A stretch of DNA of 64,000 bases from CAVRUD01 sp963724285 (GTDB taxonomy: Bacteria; Chloroflexota; Chloroflexia; Thermomicrobiales; UBA6265), in contig CAVRUD010000034.1 in NCBI GenBank assembly GCA_963724285.1, forward strand, positions 41,534 through 105,533. The letters are read 5' to 3'. The translations under genes and the position numbers were made by a program. This document shows positions 53,699 through 62,952 of the stretch, piece by piece; position 1 is the stretch's first letter; every line of letters begins with the position of its first letter. The notes below the pieces were generated by a model. It made no database searches. It was not told the DNA's origin and was given only the letters and a program-made list of their open reading frames with translations.

Positions 53699-54667
53699 AT
53701 GGCAAGCATGAAGTTTGGCGTCTTTGTTCCCCAGGGCTGGCGGATGGACTTGGTCGGGATCGACGATCCGGTCGCGCAGTACGAGGCAATGACCGCCGCG
53801 GCCAGGGCGGCCGACGCCGGTCCATGGGAATCGATCTGGGTCTACGATCACTTCCACACCACTCCCCAGCCGACGATGGAGACGACCTTCGAATGCTGGA
53901 CCATCACCGCGACCCTGGCCCGTGATACCAAGCGGGTTCGCATCGGCCAGATGGTCGGGTGCAATGGCTATCGCAGCCCTGCCCTCTACGCCAAGATCGC
54001 CAGTACCGTCGATGTCGCCAGCAACGGCCGCCTCGATGCGGGGATCGGCGCGGGATGGTATGAGCACGAGTGGCGGGCGTACGGCTACGGCTTCCCGGAG
54101 AGGCGGGACCGAATGCGTGCCTTCCGCGAGGGGGTTCAGATCATTCACAAGATGTGGACCGAAGACGGACCGACCTTTTCCGGCGAGTACCACTCGATCG
54201 ATGGCCCGATCAACGAGCCAAAGGGCGTGCAGAAGCCGCATATCCCGCTCTGGATCGGGGGTGGCGGCGAGAAGGTCACGCTCCGTCTGGTCGCACGATA
54301 CGGTGACGCCTGCAACGTCGGCGGCGGCAACACAGAGGTCGTGCGGCAGAAACTCGCAATCCTCAAGGAACATTGCGACGCCGTCGGGCGGAACTACGAC
54401 GAGATCATCCGCTCAACGAACCTGGTCTGCTTCGTCCTGGCTCCAGGTGAAGACCCGGAAAAGGCGACGGCGGCCGCTCGTGGCTCTATGCCGTTCGCCG
54501 AGTACGCGAAGGGGTGCCTCGTCGGAGAACCGGCCGTGATCCAGGAACGCATCGGTCAGCTCCAGGATGCCGGGATCACCTACCTCATCACCTACCTGTC
54601 TCGTTTGGCGTACGACCACGAGCAGATGCACCGCTTCGCCGACGGGGTGATCCCACAATTCAATTAG
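53699..54667 (+). CDS. LLM-class F420-dependent oxidoreductase
   Basis: ATG 53699 follows GAGGAG by nine bases; 322 residues. WVYDHFHTTPQPTMETTFEC, MVGCNGYRSPALYAKIASTV, GRLDAGIGAGWYEHEWRAYG, RMRAFREGVQII and HIPLWIGGGGEKVTLRLVAR mark the luciferase-like barrel. It matches the gene at 31966 in subgroup (IGGGGE-x-x-TLR-x-VARYGDACN), so both probably use F420. The substrate is unknown. It is the third such enzyme in the window. Confidence 0.87.
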   Translation: MASMKFGVFVPQGWRMDLVGIDDPVAQYEAMTAAARAADAGPWESIWVYDHFHTTPQPTMETTFECWTITATLARDTKRVRIGQMVGCNGYRSPALYAKIASTVDVASNGRLDAGIGAGWYEHEWRAYGYGFPERRDRMRAFREGVQIIHKMWTEDGPTFSGEYHSIDGPINEPKGVQKPHIPLWIGGGGEKVTLRLVARYGDACNVGGGNTEVVRQKLAILKEHCDAVGRNYDEIIRSTNLVCFVLAPGEDPEKATAAARGSMPFAEYAKGCLVGEPAVIQERIGQLQDAGITYLITYLSRLAYDHEQMHRFADGVIPQFN

Positions 54668-54746
54668 CGCCAAACACGTCGAACCACAGCAGCCACTAGT
54701 CGCATCGCACGACCTCGGCGCGGCAGCCGAACATCATCGCGACGAT

Positions 54747-55313
54747 ATGGCGGACCAGAACTACTTCGCCTATACGGGGAAGGATGGCTCTACCCCGAAG
54801 GACCGGATCGGTTACACCTTCGACACCTACTCGGGCGAGAACATCAACTCCGGCCGAATGACTGCCCAAGAGGCGTTAGACGCCCGGAAGGCCAGCCCGG
54901 GCCACAACGCGAACATGCTGAGGCCAAACTTCGTTGCCATCGGCATCGACCGCGCCTTCAATCACAACTCCGACTTCGACCATTACTGGACGACGGTCTT
55001 CGGCGGCATTGCGGTCGAGGCAGCCAAAGCGTGCGAAGACGATCCTCATGGCGGCGACAACAACAGCAACGGCGGCATGGACAACGGCAATGGCCTGGGC
55101 AACGGCGAAGGTAACGGAAACGGAGATAGCGACGGCGATGGCGACGAAGACCGACCCGACCGAGACATCGACGGCCTCTACGACGACGAGACCGACATCT
55201 ATGGCACCGATCCCGACGAGTACGACACCGACGACGGCTACACCGACGGCGAGGAAGTCTTCTACGTGACCGACCCGCTGGACACCGACTCCTACCTGAC
55301 GGTAGACAGCTAA
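54747..55313 (+). CDS. CAP-domain (SCP/PR1) protein with type 3 tail, truncated
   Basis: 188 residues from ATG 54747. The CAP fold is recognisable: TYSGENI (Glu), SPGHNANMLRPNFVAIGIDR (signature His and loop) and YWTTVFGG. But the sequence upstream in frame, PLVASHDLGAAAEHHRDDMA, is also CAP-like (first helix with its His), and it has no start codon or signal peptide before the LLM gene. So the 5' end has been lost or frameshifted. The C-terminus is Asn/Gly-rich and then acidic (DSDGDGDEDR, DIDGLYDDETDIYGTDPDEY), like the type 3 tails at 36169 and 44457. Confidence 0.7.
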   Translation: MADQNYFAYTGKDGSTPKDRIGYTFDTYSGENINSGRMTAQEALDARKASPGHNANMLRPNFVAIGIDRAFNHNSDFDHYWTTVFGGIAVEAAKACEDDPHGGDNNSNGGMDNGNGLGNGEGNGNGDSDGDGDEDRPDRDIDGLYDDETDIYGTDPDEYDTDDGYTDGEEVFYVTDPLDTDSYLTVDS

Positions 55314-55358
55314 CCCGTCTTCGCCTCCTTCCTCTCGCGCAAACGCATTCGAACCTCA

Positions 55359-55398
55359 TCACGAGGGGCCCGGTCGGACAACCGGCCCGGGCCCTCGT
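55359..55398 (+). terminator. Terminator hairpin after the CAP gene
   Basis: CACGAGGGGCCCGG pairs with the reverse complement near CCGGGCCCTCGTG with a few mismatches; a strong GC stem 46 bases after the stop, no clear T-tract. Confidence 0.5.
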
Positions 55399-55560
55399 GG
55401 CGTGCATGCGGGTTTTGACGGCGATTCCTCCAATGGCACCCGGTTCAGATTGCTCCACCCGCCGGGCTCCGGTGTTGCTTGACACCCCGTGGCCGCTCCC
55501 GGACGATGAGAGCCGCAATGGTGGCAATCGTTCGATGACGAACAACGAAGGAGGAGTTCC

Positions 55561-56677
55561 ATGGCGACGAAGTCGAGCCCCGCTCCGGACGCGATCACCG
55601 CCAGGGGCGTGATCGCCTGGGAGGCGGGACAGCCGGGTCAGGTCGAAGAGTTCACCATCGATCCGCCGGGCCCAAACGAAGCGCTGGTCCGGATCGTCGC
55701 CTCCGGCGTCTGTCACACCGACCTCTCCGCCAAGAACGGCGTGTTTGGGACGGAGCATTTTCCGTTCCTGCTCGGGCATGAGGGGGCCGGTATTGTCGAG
55801 CAGGTCGGCGAGGGCGTCACGAACGTCAAGCCGGGGGACAGCGTCATCCTGGCCTGGAGGGCGCCATGCGGTGCCTGCCGCTTCTGCCTCCGCGGGAAGC
55901 CAAACCTGTGCTCCGCGTCGCTGAACGCGCAGCAGCGAATGCGCGCCATGGACGGTACGTTGCTCCTGCCGGTTCTTGGCATCGGCACCTTCTGCACACA
56001 CACGTTGGTCCACGCGCACCAGTGCATTCCTTACCCTGCCGAGCTGCCGGCGGCCCAGATGAGCCTGCTTGGTTGCGGCATCACCACCGGGGTCGGCGCA
56101 GCCCTCTACACCGCCCACGTTCAGCCGGGCGACTCGGTTGCGGTGATCGGCTGCGGTGGAGTCGGCGACTCGGTCATCATGGGGGCCAGGATCGCGGGTG
56201 CGACCACGATCATCGCGGTCGATATCGATCCCCGCAAACTTGAGTGGGCCAAGGAGTTCGGAGCGACGCACACCGTCAACCCGAACGACGGCGATCGCGA
56301 TCGAACAGATCAAGGCGCTCACCGGCGGGAACGGGGTCAACTGCTCGTTCGAGGCGGTCGGCAAGACCCAGACGTTGGAGACCGCCCTCTTTTGCCGTGA
56401 CCTGGCGGGGACCTGCGTCATCATCGGCGTGGCGGGCCCCTCGTCGAAGATGGAGCTGCCGGTCGGGCGCTTCTTCGACCTGGGCGGCGCTTTTAAGGTT
56501 TCCTGGTACGGCGATTGCCTCCCGACCCGTGATTTCCCCCTGCTGGCCGAGTACTACCGCCAGGGCCGCCTGGACCTCGACCGCGTGGTCTCTCGCAAGA
56601 TCTCCCTCGACGAAACCGAAGAGGCCTTCCACGCCATGGAGCGCGGCGAGACCTTACGCAGCGTGATCATGCTGTAG
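55561..56677 (+). CDS. Zinc alcohol dehydrogenase, class III / S-nitrosothiol reductase-like, frameshifted
   Basis: AAGGAGG precedes ATG 55561. Catalytic zinc ligands: VASGVCHTDLSAKNG (Cys), LLGHEGAGIVE (His, Glu) and GCGITTGVG (Cys). Structural zinc: APCGACRFCLRGKPNLC. The Rossmann loop AVIGCGGVGDSVIMGARIAG and AVDIDPRKLEWAKEFGATHT are close to the S-(hydroxymethyl)mycothiol or glutathione dehydrogenase group. Near 56290 the frame jumps, continuing as IEQIKALTGGNGVNCSFEAV to LRSVIML. About 371 residues joined. Probable role is formaldehyde or nitrosothiol detoxification or alcohol oxidation; the thiol cofactor cannot be told. Confidence 0.85.
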
Positions 56678-56743
56678 GCGCATCGTTCGGCGCTCGGCGC
56701 TCGGCGTTCGGAACAAATAATGGCGCCGGATCTGCCCATTGGC

Positions 56744-56862
56744 GTAGGGGCGGACCTCCGTGTCCGCCCTGTCACCCACCGTCAAAGATCCCTTTGGGAG
56801 GCGTGTTTCGACATCACCTCGACGCGGATTGCCGTCGGGCGGACACACCGGTCCGCCCCTAC
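56744..56862. repeat. 119-bp palindromic intergenic repeat
   Basis: The 26-base left arm (GTAGGGGCGGACC...GTGTCCGCCC) and its reverse complement on the right differ at three bases. A short tandem of 7-mers, CGGCGCT/CGGCGTT (about 56694-56711), lies just before it. The GTAGGGGCGGACC word is common in intergenic palindromes of Chloroflexota; no coding. Confidence 0.65.
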
Positions 56863-57365
56863 GGGGTATTCCGATCCCGGGCCTCGGCGTGCACCAACTC
56901 CGCCTCATCCTCCAGCACTGGGCCAATCACGATGAACTGGTTTCCTCCGTATTTCGCGACATCGTGGCAGTCGAGATTCAGCCACGGCGAACCCTCAGGC
57001 AAATCGAGAAACGACCGCAATCTGGCTGAACTGATCCCAAACACTACCCGGCCGATGCCTGCCCAGAAAATCGACGCTGCGCACATCGCGCAGGGTTCGG
57101 TGCTGGCGTAGAGCGTCGCACCGGCCAGAACTCCCGGATCGAAGCGAGGAGTTGCTTGGCGCACCGCGTTGAGTTCGGCGTGGCCGGTAACATCGCCGGT
57201 CTCGATGACGGTGTTTCCGGCCCGGAGCAGTTCGATTCCGCCAGCGTCGACCAGTACCGCGCCGAACTGCGCGTTGCCGCTTTCGAGTGCGGCTCTGGCT
57301 GTGGCGAACGACTCGCGCAGCCAGTGTTCGTCCCGTTCATCGACCGCGGCAGATTGGTGAGTCAT
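56859..57365 (-). CDS. Cytidine/deoxycytidylate-type nucleoside deaminase
   Basis: 168 residues from ATG 57365 (GGAGGT six bases upstream; an in-frame upstream ATG at 57419 lacks a site). Zinc ligands and catalytic Glu are in TGHAELNAVRQA (H-A-E) and STEPCAMCAASIFWAGI (P-C-x-x-C). This is the CMP/dCMP/guanine deaminase fold; the length and the IFWAGIGRVVFGIS strand fit guanine or tRNA-adenosine deaminase relatives. The C-terminus is antisense to a repeat. Substrate open. Confidence 0.87.
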   Translation of the reverse strand: MTHQSAAVDERDEHWLRESFATARAALESGNAQFGAVLVDAGGIELLRAGNTVIETGDVTGHAELNAVRQATPRFDPGVLAGATLYASTEPCAMCAASIFWAGIGRVVFGISSARLRSFLDLPEGSPWLNLDCHDVAKYGGNQFIVIGPVLEDEAELVHAEARDRNTP

Positions 57366-57422
57366 CACATGACCTCCATTCGGGGTATGGTCCGCCAGGG
57401 CGTATTCCGGTGCAGCCATCCC

Positions 57423-58120
57423 CCTACGTGAGGGTGCGCGCAGGAATCGTCGGGATCAGGCGGCGAGGGGGTAGGCGTTCCATTGGCCGTTGAACAGCAG
57501 GACCCGCACGGTGGCGACGGCCTGGGCCCCGGGGACGCCCCAGCGCATCCCCGGCCCCTTCTCGCGCGCGCCGATCACGTGCTTGCAGGCGCCCTCGACC
57601 ATCCCGCTGCCGATGTCCAGGCCCCGCTCGCGGTAGCGGCCGTAGGCCATCCGGCTCGCCTGGTTGGCGAAGTAGCCGACCTGCTCGTCGCGGACGGCCG
57701 CGGCGGCGGCCGGACACGCGAGCCGGCGCCAGGCCGCGACGAGGGCAACCGCCCGCCCCGCGGCCAGCCGCTCCAGTTGGCGTGCGACCCAACGGCGGGT
57801 CTTGGCCGTCCCCCCGCCGTGGAGCGCCCGCCCCAGCTCCCAGACCCGCTCGCTGGCGTGGTACCAGTCCACGATCTGGGTCGCCCCCGGGTAGTGCTCG
57901 GCGGCCAGGTTCCAGATCCACTCCGCGCCGTCGCCCCCAGCCACCCGGTTGAGCAAGCCCGTCAGCGCGGCCAAGGCCTCCGCCAGCACGGCGGGGCGCG
58001 TGCTATCGTCCACGGCGATACCCTCCCGCGGCGGGATCCAACCGCCGCACCTCCTCCTCGAGTCGAGGACGGGAGGGTATCACCCACCCCCGACGATTCC
58101 TGCGCGCACCCCCTACGTGA
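57423..58120. mobile_element. Short non-autonomous ISKra4-like element with target duplication
   Basis: Terminal inverted repeats of 23 bp (57432-57454 and 58089-58111; each begins GGGTGCGCGCAGGAATC outwards in) enclose 680 bases. Outside them, the 9-base direct repeat CCTACGTGA (57423-57431 and 58112-58120) is a target duplication. Only a C-terminal transposase fragment is inside. An internal 12-bp inverted repeat (GATACCCTCCCG at 58017-58028 and 58070-58081) is also present. So a deleted copy that still has both ends, likely mobilised in trans. Confidence 0.8.
57456..58013 (-). pseudogene. ISKra4-type transposase, C-terminal half
   Basis: 185 residues from a GTG. Core: DGAEWIWNLAAEHYPGATQI, VDWYHASERVWELG, RYRERGLDIGSGMVEGACKH, VIGAREKGPGMRWGVPGAQA. 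These match the second half of ISKra4 transposases, including the catalytic D (first line) and late E (MVEGACK). The N-terminal half, with its DNA-binding and first catalytic region, is absent; the usual length is about twice this. It is unlikely to be active alone. Confidence 0.8.
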
Positions 58121-58127
58121 CGCGAGT

Positions 58128-58157
58128 TTGACAGACCAACCGGAAATATGGTGTAAA
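58128..58157 (+). promoter_or_regulatory. Promoter candidate for the sugar ABC operon
   Basis: TTGACA (58128-58133), 18-base spacer, TGTAAA (58152-58157), 8 bases after the target duplication of the IS. The element thus inserted just before the promoter. Confidence 0.45.
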
Positions 58158-58259
58158 CCCAGTCACTTCAACGGAGAAGATGGCCCCGGGCCCACACCGG
58201 CCCGCGGCATCCCTCCCTGGCGACAACGACCTGTCACCGGAGCGAAAAGGGGAACCTCG

Positions 58260-59672
58260 ATGCAACGCGACCGTATTGCTCGCTTTGACTCCCGTGGTCT
58301 TTCGCGCCGCGCCGTACTCCGGGGAGCGGGCGCTACCGCCGCCGGACTCGCGCTCGGCAATCGATTCAAGGACGGCTACGCCAAGGTTCAGACGCCCACA
58401 ACCCGCAACATCCAGGGAACATCGCTCAAGATTCTGCAATGGGAGCACTTTGTCCCCGCCCACGACGAGTGGTTCGAGGGCTTCGTCCAGGAGTGGGGCG
58501 AGGCTAACGGCGTCGAAGTGACGCTGGACCGGATCAACACGGCCGAAGTTCCCACCACGTTTGCCGCAGAGATTTCGGCAGGCGAAGGCCACGACATCGT
58601 TGAGCACATCGCCTCCCTCGGACAGTTCGAAGCCTCGGTGCTCGACCTGACAGATGTGGTCGAAGAAGCGATGAACCGCCACGGCGAGATGTCCGGGGTC
58701 ACCCAGCGGTCGGGATTCAATCCGACCACCAACAAGTACTTCTCGTTTGTCCACGGCTATGCCCCGGACCCGGGAGATTACCGCAAGAGCCTGTGGGAAG
58801 CGGTCGACCTGCCCAACGGCCCCACCACGTGGCAGGAGCTGCTCGACGGAGGGACGCGCATCCGGAGCGAGCAAGACATCCAGCTCGGTATCGGCATGTC
58901 GAACGAAATCGACAGCAACATGGCCGCCCAGGCGCTGCTGTGGGCGTTCGACGCCGCAGTCCAGGACGAAAACGAGAACGTCATCATCAACTCCCCCGAG
59001 TCCATCGCCGCTGTCGAGTACATGAAGCAACTCTACGAAGGCGCTATGACGCCGGAGGTCTTCGGCTGGAACGCCGCGAGCAACAACCAGCTCCTTGGAT
59101 CTGGCCAGGCCTCCTATATTCTCAACTCGATTTCCGCCTACCGAGCCGCTCAGGACCAAGGGTCGGACGTCGCGGACGACATCTTCTTCACTGGACCGCT
59201 TCAGGGACCGAACGGGACCGCGCTCGCAAACGGCCACGCCGTCTACAACGCCATGATCCCGACCTACTCCCAGAACCAGGACACCGCCAAGGAATTCCTG
59301 CTTCACCTGGCCGCGAATTACAATGCCAAGACCGAGGCAAGCAAGCTGTACGACTTCCCGGCCTTTCCCGATCTCGTTCCGGAGTTGTTCTCCGAAGGCG
59401 GTTGGCTCGATGCCGATCCATACGGGTCCAATCCCCCGGACAAGCTCGCGGTCCTCAAGGGCGCAAACGACTGGACTACCAACATCGGCCACCCTGGACC
59501 GGCGAACGCCGTCATGGGCTCGGTCTTCGGTGAGTTCGTGTTGCCGAACATGCTCGCCCGGGTAGCCCGCGGCGAACAGACCGCGGCCGAATCCGTCGCG
59601 GAGGCGGAAGTGGCGATCAAGGGCTTTTATGAGACCTGGGCGGCCGAAGGGCTGGTCGGCGGCGGACGGTAA
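58260..59672 (+). CDS. ABC extracellular binding protein family 1, Tat-exported
   Basis: ATG 58260 follows AAAAGGGGAA by about seven bases; 470 residues. Tat signal LSRRAVLRGAGATAAGLALG. Family 1 (MalE/UgpB-like) features: LKILQWEHFVPAHDEWFEGF, WGEANGVEVTLDRIN, HDIVEHIASLGQF, PTTWQELLDGG, YEGAMTPEVFGWNAASNNQL and DTAKEFLLHLAANYNAKTEA. It binds a sugar, polyol or glycerol-phosphate for the two permeases downstream. A longer frame through the IS is artefactual. Confidence 0.9.
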   Translation: MQRDRIARFDSRGLSRRAVLRGAGATAAGLALGNRFKDGYAKVQTPTTRNIQGTSLKILQWEHFVPAHDEWFEGFVQEWGEANGVEVTLDRINTAEVPTTFAAEISAGEGHDIVEHIASLGQFEASVLDLTDVVEEAMNRHGEMSGVTQRSGFNPTTNKYFSFVHGYAPDPGDYRKSLWEAVDLPNGPTTWQELLDGGTRIRSEQDIQLGIGMSNEIDSNMAAQALLWAFDAAVQDENENVIINSPESIAAVEYMKQLYEGAMTPEVFGWNAASNNQLLGSGQASYILNSISAYRAAQDQGSDVADDIFFTGPLQGPNGTALANGHAVYNAMIPTYSQNQDTAKEFLLHLAANYNAKTEASKLYDFPAFPDLVPELFSEGGWLDADPYGSNPPDKLAVLKGANDWTTNIGHPGPANAVMGSVFGEFVLPNMLARVARGEQTAAESVAEAEVAIKGFYETWAAEGLVGGGR

Positions 59673-59673
59673 C

Positions 59674-59746
59674 GGTCGGCGGTCGGCGGTCGGCGGTCGG
59701 TTCGTTTCCCATCCCGAACGCCGAGCGCCGAACGCCGACCGCCGTC
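59674..59746. repeat. Tandem 7-mer array with inverted counterpart
   Basis: Four copies of GGTCGGC (59674-59701), a short spacer, then a reverse-complement-like run (GAACGCCGAGCGCCG, AACGCCGACCGCCG). The same word family is seen at 56694-56711. Not a CRISPR: unit far too short and no spacers. Confidence 0.6.
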
Positions 59747-59757
59747 ACTGGGGCACT

Positions 59758-60782
59758 ATGGCGACGGTTGAGACGCGACAACTGACGAAGACCTTTTCCG
59801 GACATGGGGGCGAGGGCGTCCACGCGGTTGACGGGATCGACCTGGCTTGCGCTGACGGCGAGTTCATGGTGTTACTCGGCCCATCGGGCTGTGGCAAGAC
59901 CACCCTCCTGCGTATGATTGGCGGCCTGGAGCATCCGACCTCCGGAGACATTCTCATCGGTGGCCGGGTGGTCAATGGCTTGCCCCCGCGCGCTCGTAAG
60001 ATCGCGATGGTTTTCAAATCGTACGCCCTCTACCCTCACCTTAGCGTCTACAACAACATTGCCTTCCCACTAAAGGCCCAGGGCGTCTCCAAAGACGACC
60101 AGAAGCACAAAGTCGATTGGGCGGCCGGAATCCTGGGGATCGACGGGCTGCTCAAGCGCAAACCGCGTCAACTCTCCGGTGGACAGCGTCAGCGTGTGGC
60201 ACTGGCCCGGGCACTTGTCCGCGACCCGAACGTTTTCCTGCTCGATGAGCCACTCTCCAACCTGGATGCCCAGCGACGGGCTTCCGCCCGCGACGAGTTG
60301 CTGGGCTTTCAGCGCCGGGTCGGCACGACGACCATCTACGTGACCCACGACCAGGTCGAGGCGATGGGAATGGGGGACAGGATCGCCGTCATCGACAGTG
60401 GCCGCATCCGCCAGATCGGCACCCCGACCGAGATCTACGACGATCCCGCCGACACCTTCGTCGCGACGTTCCTCGGCTCGCCGCCGATGAACCTCGTCGG
60501 CCGCAACGGCCGGTTGCACGGCTTCCGGCCGGAGTACTTCCTGCCTCGAGAAGCGGTCGGGCAAACCGACTCGGTGGTCTCGTTCACCTTCAATGCCACC
60601 CGCGAAGAGTACCTCGGCGCGGAGCGACTGCTCTACGGGGAGGTCGATGGCGCCAAGACCGTGGCTCGGTTTCCGTCCACCGCCGACGTATCGGCTCGGC
60701 CCGGGCGAACGCACGAGTTCGTGGTTCCGCGCCAGCACTCAAGATTTTCGACCGGGAGTCGGGTCTGCGGGTGCGAGAGTGA
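59758..60782 (+). CDS. ABC ATPase, MalK/UgpC type, C-terminal frameshift
   Basis: ATG 59758, 341 residues when joined. Walker A LLGPSGCGKTTLLRMIGGLE, Q-loop MVFKSYALYPHLSVYNNI, signature QLSGGQRQRVALARALVRDP, Walker B VFLLDEPLSNLDAQRR, H-loop YVTHDQVEAMGMGD. The MalK-like OB regulatory part follows (GFRPEYFLPRE, LGAERLLYGEVDG). Near 60735 the frame shifts; the proper end is LKIFDRESGLRVRE and stop 60780-60782, otherwise a nonsense tail continues to 60849. It powers the two permeases 283 bases downstream. Confidence 0.87.
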
Positions 60783-60836
60783 ACACCAGCATGACGGTCG
60801 ACTGGGGTTGCCACATCGCGACGCCGCGACGTGCAT

Positions 60837-60979
60837 CGCCCGGGGCTAAAGACCCCGGGCTGAACCCGATAACCCCCCTGAAGGGGGCTGGGCACGATGC
60901 TCCCCAGCACGATACCGCGTACTCAGCCGGTCTTTAGCCGGCTTATTTGGGTCAGCCCGGGGTCTTTAGCCCCGGGCGA
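60837..60979. repeat. 143-bp palindromic repeat, copy A
   Basis: Outer arms CGCCCGGGGCTAAAGACC...GGGCTGAACCC and reverse complement (60949-60979). The inner core has CTCAGCCGG-TCTTTAG-CCGGCTT, also found in copy B at 63059. It lies between the ATPase and first permease gene, inside what should be one transport operon. Confidence 0.7.
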
Positions 60980-61065
60980 CGCCAGGATGGCGCTCCGCCT
61001 CCTCGCAGGCAACGCGGGGGGAGGCGTGAGATGGTGGTTCACTACCTGTTCGGAGGGACAGCCCA

Positions 61066-62037
61066 ATGGCCGCACCGGTAGCGCCCGCTCCGCGGACATC
61101 GGCTGTGTCGCTTCCAGCCCCAAAGGAGGGCCGCTACCTCCTCGACAATGAGCGATTCCTCGGCCCGTTGATGCTTCTCCCCACGATCGCCTATATCGTC
61201 CTGCTCGTCGGGTTCCCGCTTGGGCTCGCGATCGCCTATGCATTCAGCGACGTGACGGTCGGTAACCAGAGCATCGACTGGGTTGGCCTGCGAAACTTCC
61301 GGGAAGCGTGGGACGACAAGGTCTTCCGGACCGCCCTGAAGAACACGCTGCTGTTCACCTTCGTCGCCCAGGTGGTCGTCCTGGTGATGGCGAACATCCT
61401 GGCACTGGTTCTCTCGATGGACTTCAATGGCAAGCGGCTGGTTCGATTCCTCATCCTGCTGCCTTGGACGACGCCGGTGGCCCTGGTTACCGTCGGCTGG
61501 TGGCTGCTCCTGGATGGCCTTTACAGCCCGATCGACTTCGTCCTCCGCGAGGTCGGTCTGCTCGGTGAGGGCACACCCTGGGGGCCGATGCGGAACATGT
61601 ACTGGCTGGCCGAGCCTGACAAAGCCCGCTTCTCGGTGTTGCTGGTCCACGTCTGGCGCATCCTGCCGCTCTCGACCGTGATTCTTCTGGCCGGGTTGAC
61701 GAGCATTCCCCAGGACGTCCGCGACGCGGCGAACGTCGATGGCGCCGGATTCTGGCGGCAACTCTTCTGGATTCGTCTGCCTCTGCTTGCGCCCATCATG
61801 CTGGTCGCGGTGCTGTTCGGCACCGTCTTCACCTTCACCGACATGACCGTCGTCTACGTCCTCACCCGCGGCGGCCCGAACGACAACACGCAGGTTCTGG
61901 CACATTGGGCGTTTACCAAGGGCGTCCAGGGAGGTGATCTTGCTCAGGGCGCCGCGGTCGCGCTCTTCCTCTTCCCGGTCCTCGCCGGCGTGGCGGCCTT
62001 GATGCTGCGCGTCGCGCGCCGCGCGGAGACGACCTAG
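61066..62037 (+). CDS. ABC sugar permease, MalF/UgpA type
   Basis: 323 residues; ATG 61066 follows GGAGGGA by eight bases. Six membrane helices (MLLPTIAYIVLLVGFPLGLA first). WVGLRNFREAWDDKVFRTAL is the family pre-helix segment. The EAA loop DVRDAANVDGAGFWRQLFWIRLP docks with the ATPase. It is coupled to the next permease: TAG is followed at once by ATG. Confidence 0.9.
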   Translation: MAAPVAPAPRTSAVSLPAPKEGRYLLDNERFLGPLMLLPTIAYIVLLVGFPLGLAIAYAFSDVTVGNQSIDWVGLRNFREAWDDKVFRTALKNTLLFTFVAQVVVLVMANILALVLSMDFNGKRLVRFLILLPWTTPVALVTVGWWLLLDGLYSPIDFVLREVGLLGEGTPWGPMRNMYWLAEPDKARFSVLLVHVWRILPLSTVILLAGLTSIPQDVRDAANVDGAGFWRQLFWIRLPLLAPIMLVAVLFGTVFTFTDMTVVYVLTRGGPNDNTQVLAHWAFTKGVQGGDLAQGAAVALFLFPVLAGVAALMLRVARRAETT

Positions 62038-62952
62038 ATGACGACCCAAGGAGCACGTGTTCCGGCGCCGGCCATCAGCACCACGCCGGTGGATCACCGA
62101 ACCGGCCGCGAGCGAGCGAAGAAGGCCGGAGCGCGCGGTGTGCTCTACGGCGTAGCCACGTTCTTTACGCTGTTTGCCGCGCTGCCGTTCGCCTGGATGA
62201 TCCTGACGATTTTCAAAGCCGACACCGACTTCTACAAGGCCAACAACAACCCATTCCTGTACAACGACCCGCCGACGATGGCTAACCTCGATCGCCTCAT
62301 CAATGACACCGATTTTCTGATATTCGTCCGGAATAGCGTCGTCGTCGCCCTGGCCACGGTCGTGATTACGATCCTGTTCGCCACCCCCGCCGCATACAGC
62401 CTGACCAGGTTGTCGGGTGCCTGGGGAGAGGGTCTGGGCATTGGCATCTTCCTGGTCTACCTGGTGCCCCCAACCCTTCTCTTCATCCCAATGACCAGGA
62501 TCGTGGCCGATGTCGGCCTGAAAAACTCCGTCTGGTCGCTGGTTCTGGTCTATCCGACGTTTACGATCCCGTTCTGCACCTGGCTCATGATGGGCTTTTT
62601 CAAGTCGATACCTTGGGACATCGAAGAACAGGCGATGATCGACGGCTACAGCCGACTCGGCGCGATCGTGCGCGCCGTGCTTCCTCTGTCTCTGCCGGGC
62701 ATCCTGACCGTGATCGTTTTTTCATTCACATTGACGATGCACGAGTTTGTCTACTCGCTGGCCTTCGTGACCTCGACCGGCAGCAAGACGATCAGCACCG
62801 GCGTTACCACCGAATTGATCACCGGCGACATCTATTACTGGCAATCCTTGATGGCCGCAGCCGTGGTGGTCGCCATCCCCGTCGCCCTCCTCTACAACCA
62901 CTTCCTCGATCGCCTCATCGCCGGATTTACACTGGGGGCGGTGAAGGGCTGA
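62038..62952 (+). CDS. ABC sugar permease, MalG/UgpE type
   Basis: 304 residues. ATG 62038 begins on the base after the first permease stop. Six helices (GVATFFTLFAALPFAWMILT first), TRLSGAWGEGLGIGIFLV, and the EAA loop PWDIEEQAMIDGYSRLGAIVRAVLPLSLP. It completes a binding protein-ATPase-two permease importer, the standard CUT1 layout. A GC-rich repeat and an IS110 element lie after it. Confidence 0.9.
   Translation: MTTQGARVPAPAISTTPVDHRTGRERAKKAGARGVLYGVATFFTLFAALPFAWMILTIFKADTDFYKANNNPFLYNDPPTMANLDRLINDTDFLIFVRNSVVVALATVVITILFATPAAYSLTRLSGAWGEGLGIGIFLVYLVPPTLLFIPMTRIVADVGLKNSVWSLVLVYPTFTIPFCTWLMMGFFKSIPWDIEEQAMIDGYSRLGAIVRAVLPLSLPGILTVIVFSFTLTMHEFVYSLAFVTSTGSKTISTGVTTELITGDIYYWQSLMAAAVVVAIPVALLYNHFLDRLIAGFTLGAVKG

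Noticed and set aside
57483..58259. N-terminal extension of the sugar-binding protein by about 259 residues
   Set aside because: This part is antisense to the IS transposase fragment; the Tat signal begins only at 58260 with a strong ribosome site.
54958..59492. Long minus-strand ORFs opposite the CAP, alcohol dehydrogenase and binding-protein genes
   Set aside because: They are shadows of real genes on GC-rich DNA, with no family motifs and Arg/Gly/Asp-biased composition. The same holds for the 509-residue ORF at 1724-3253 (minus).
59674..59746. Possible CRISPR-like array
   Set aside because: Units are 7 bases, there are no unique spacers and no cas genes; a simple tandem repeat.
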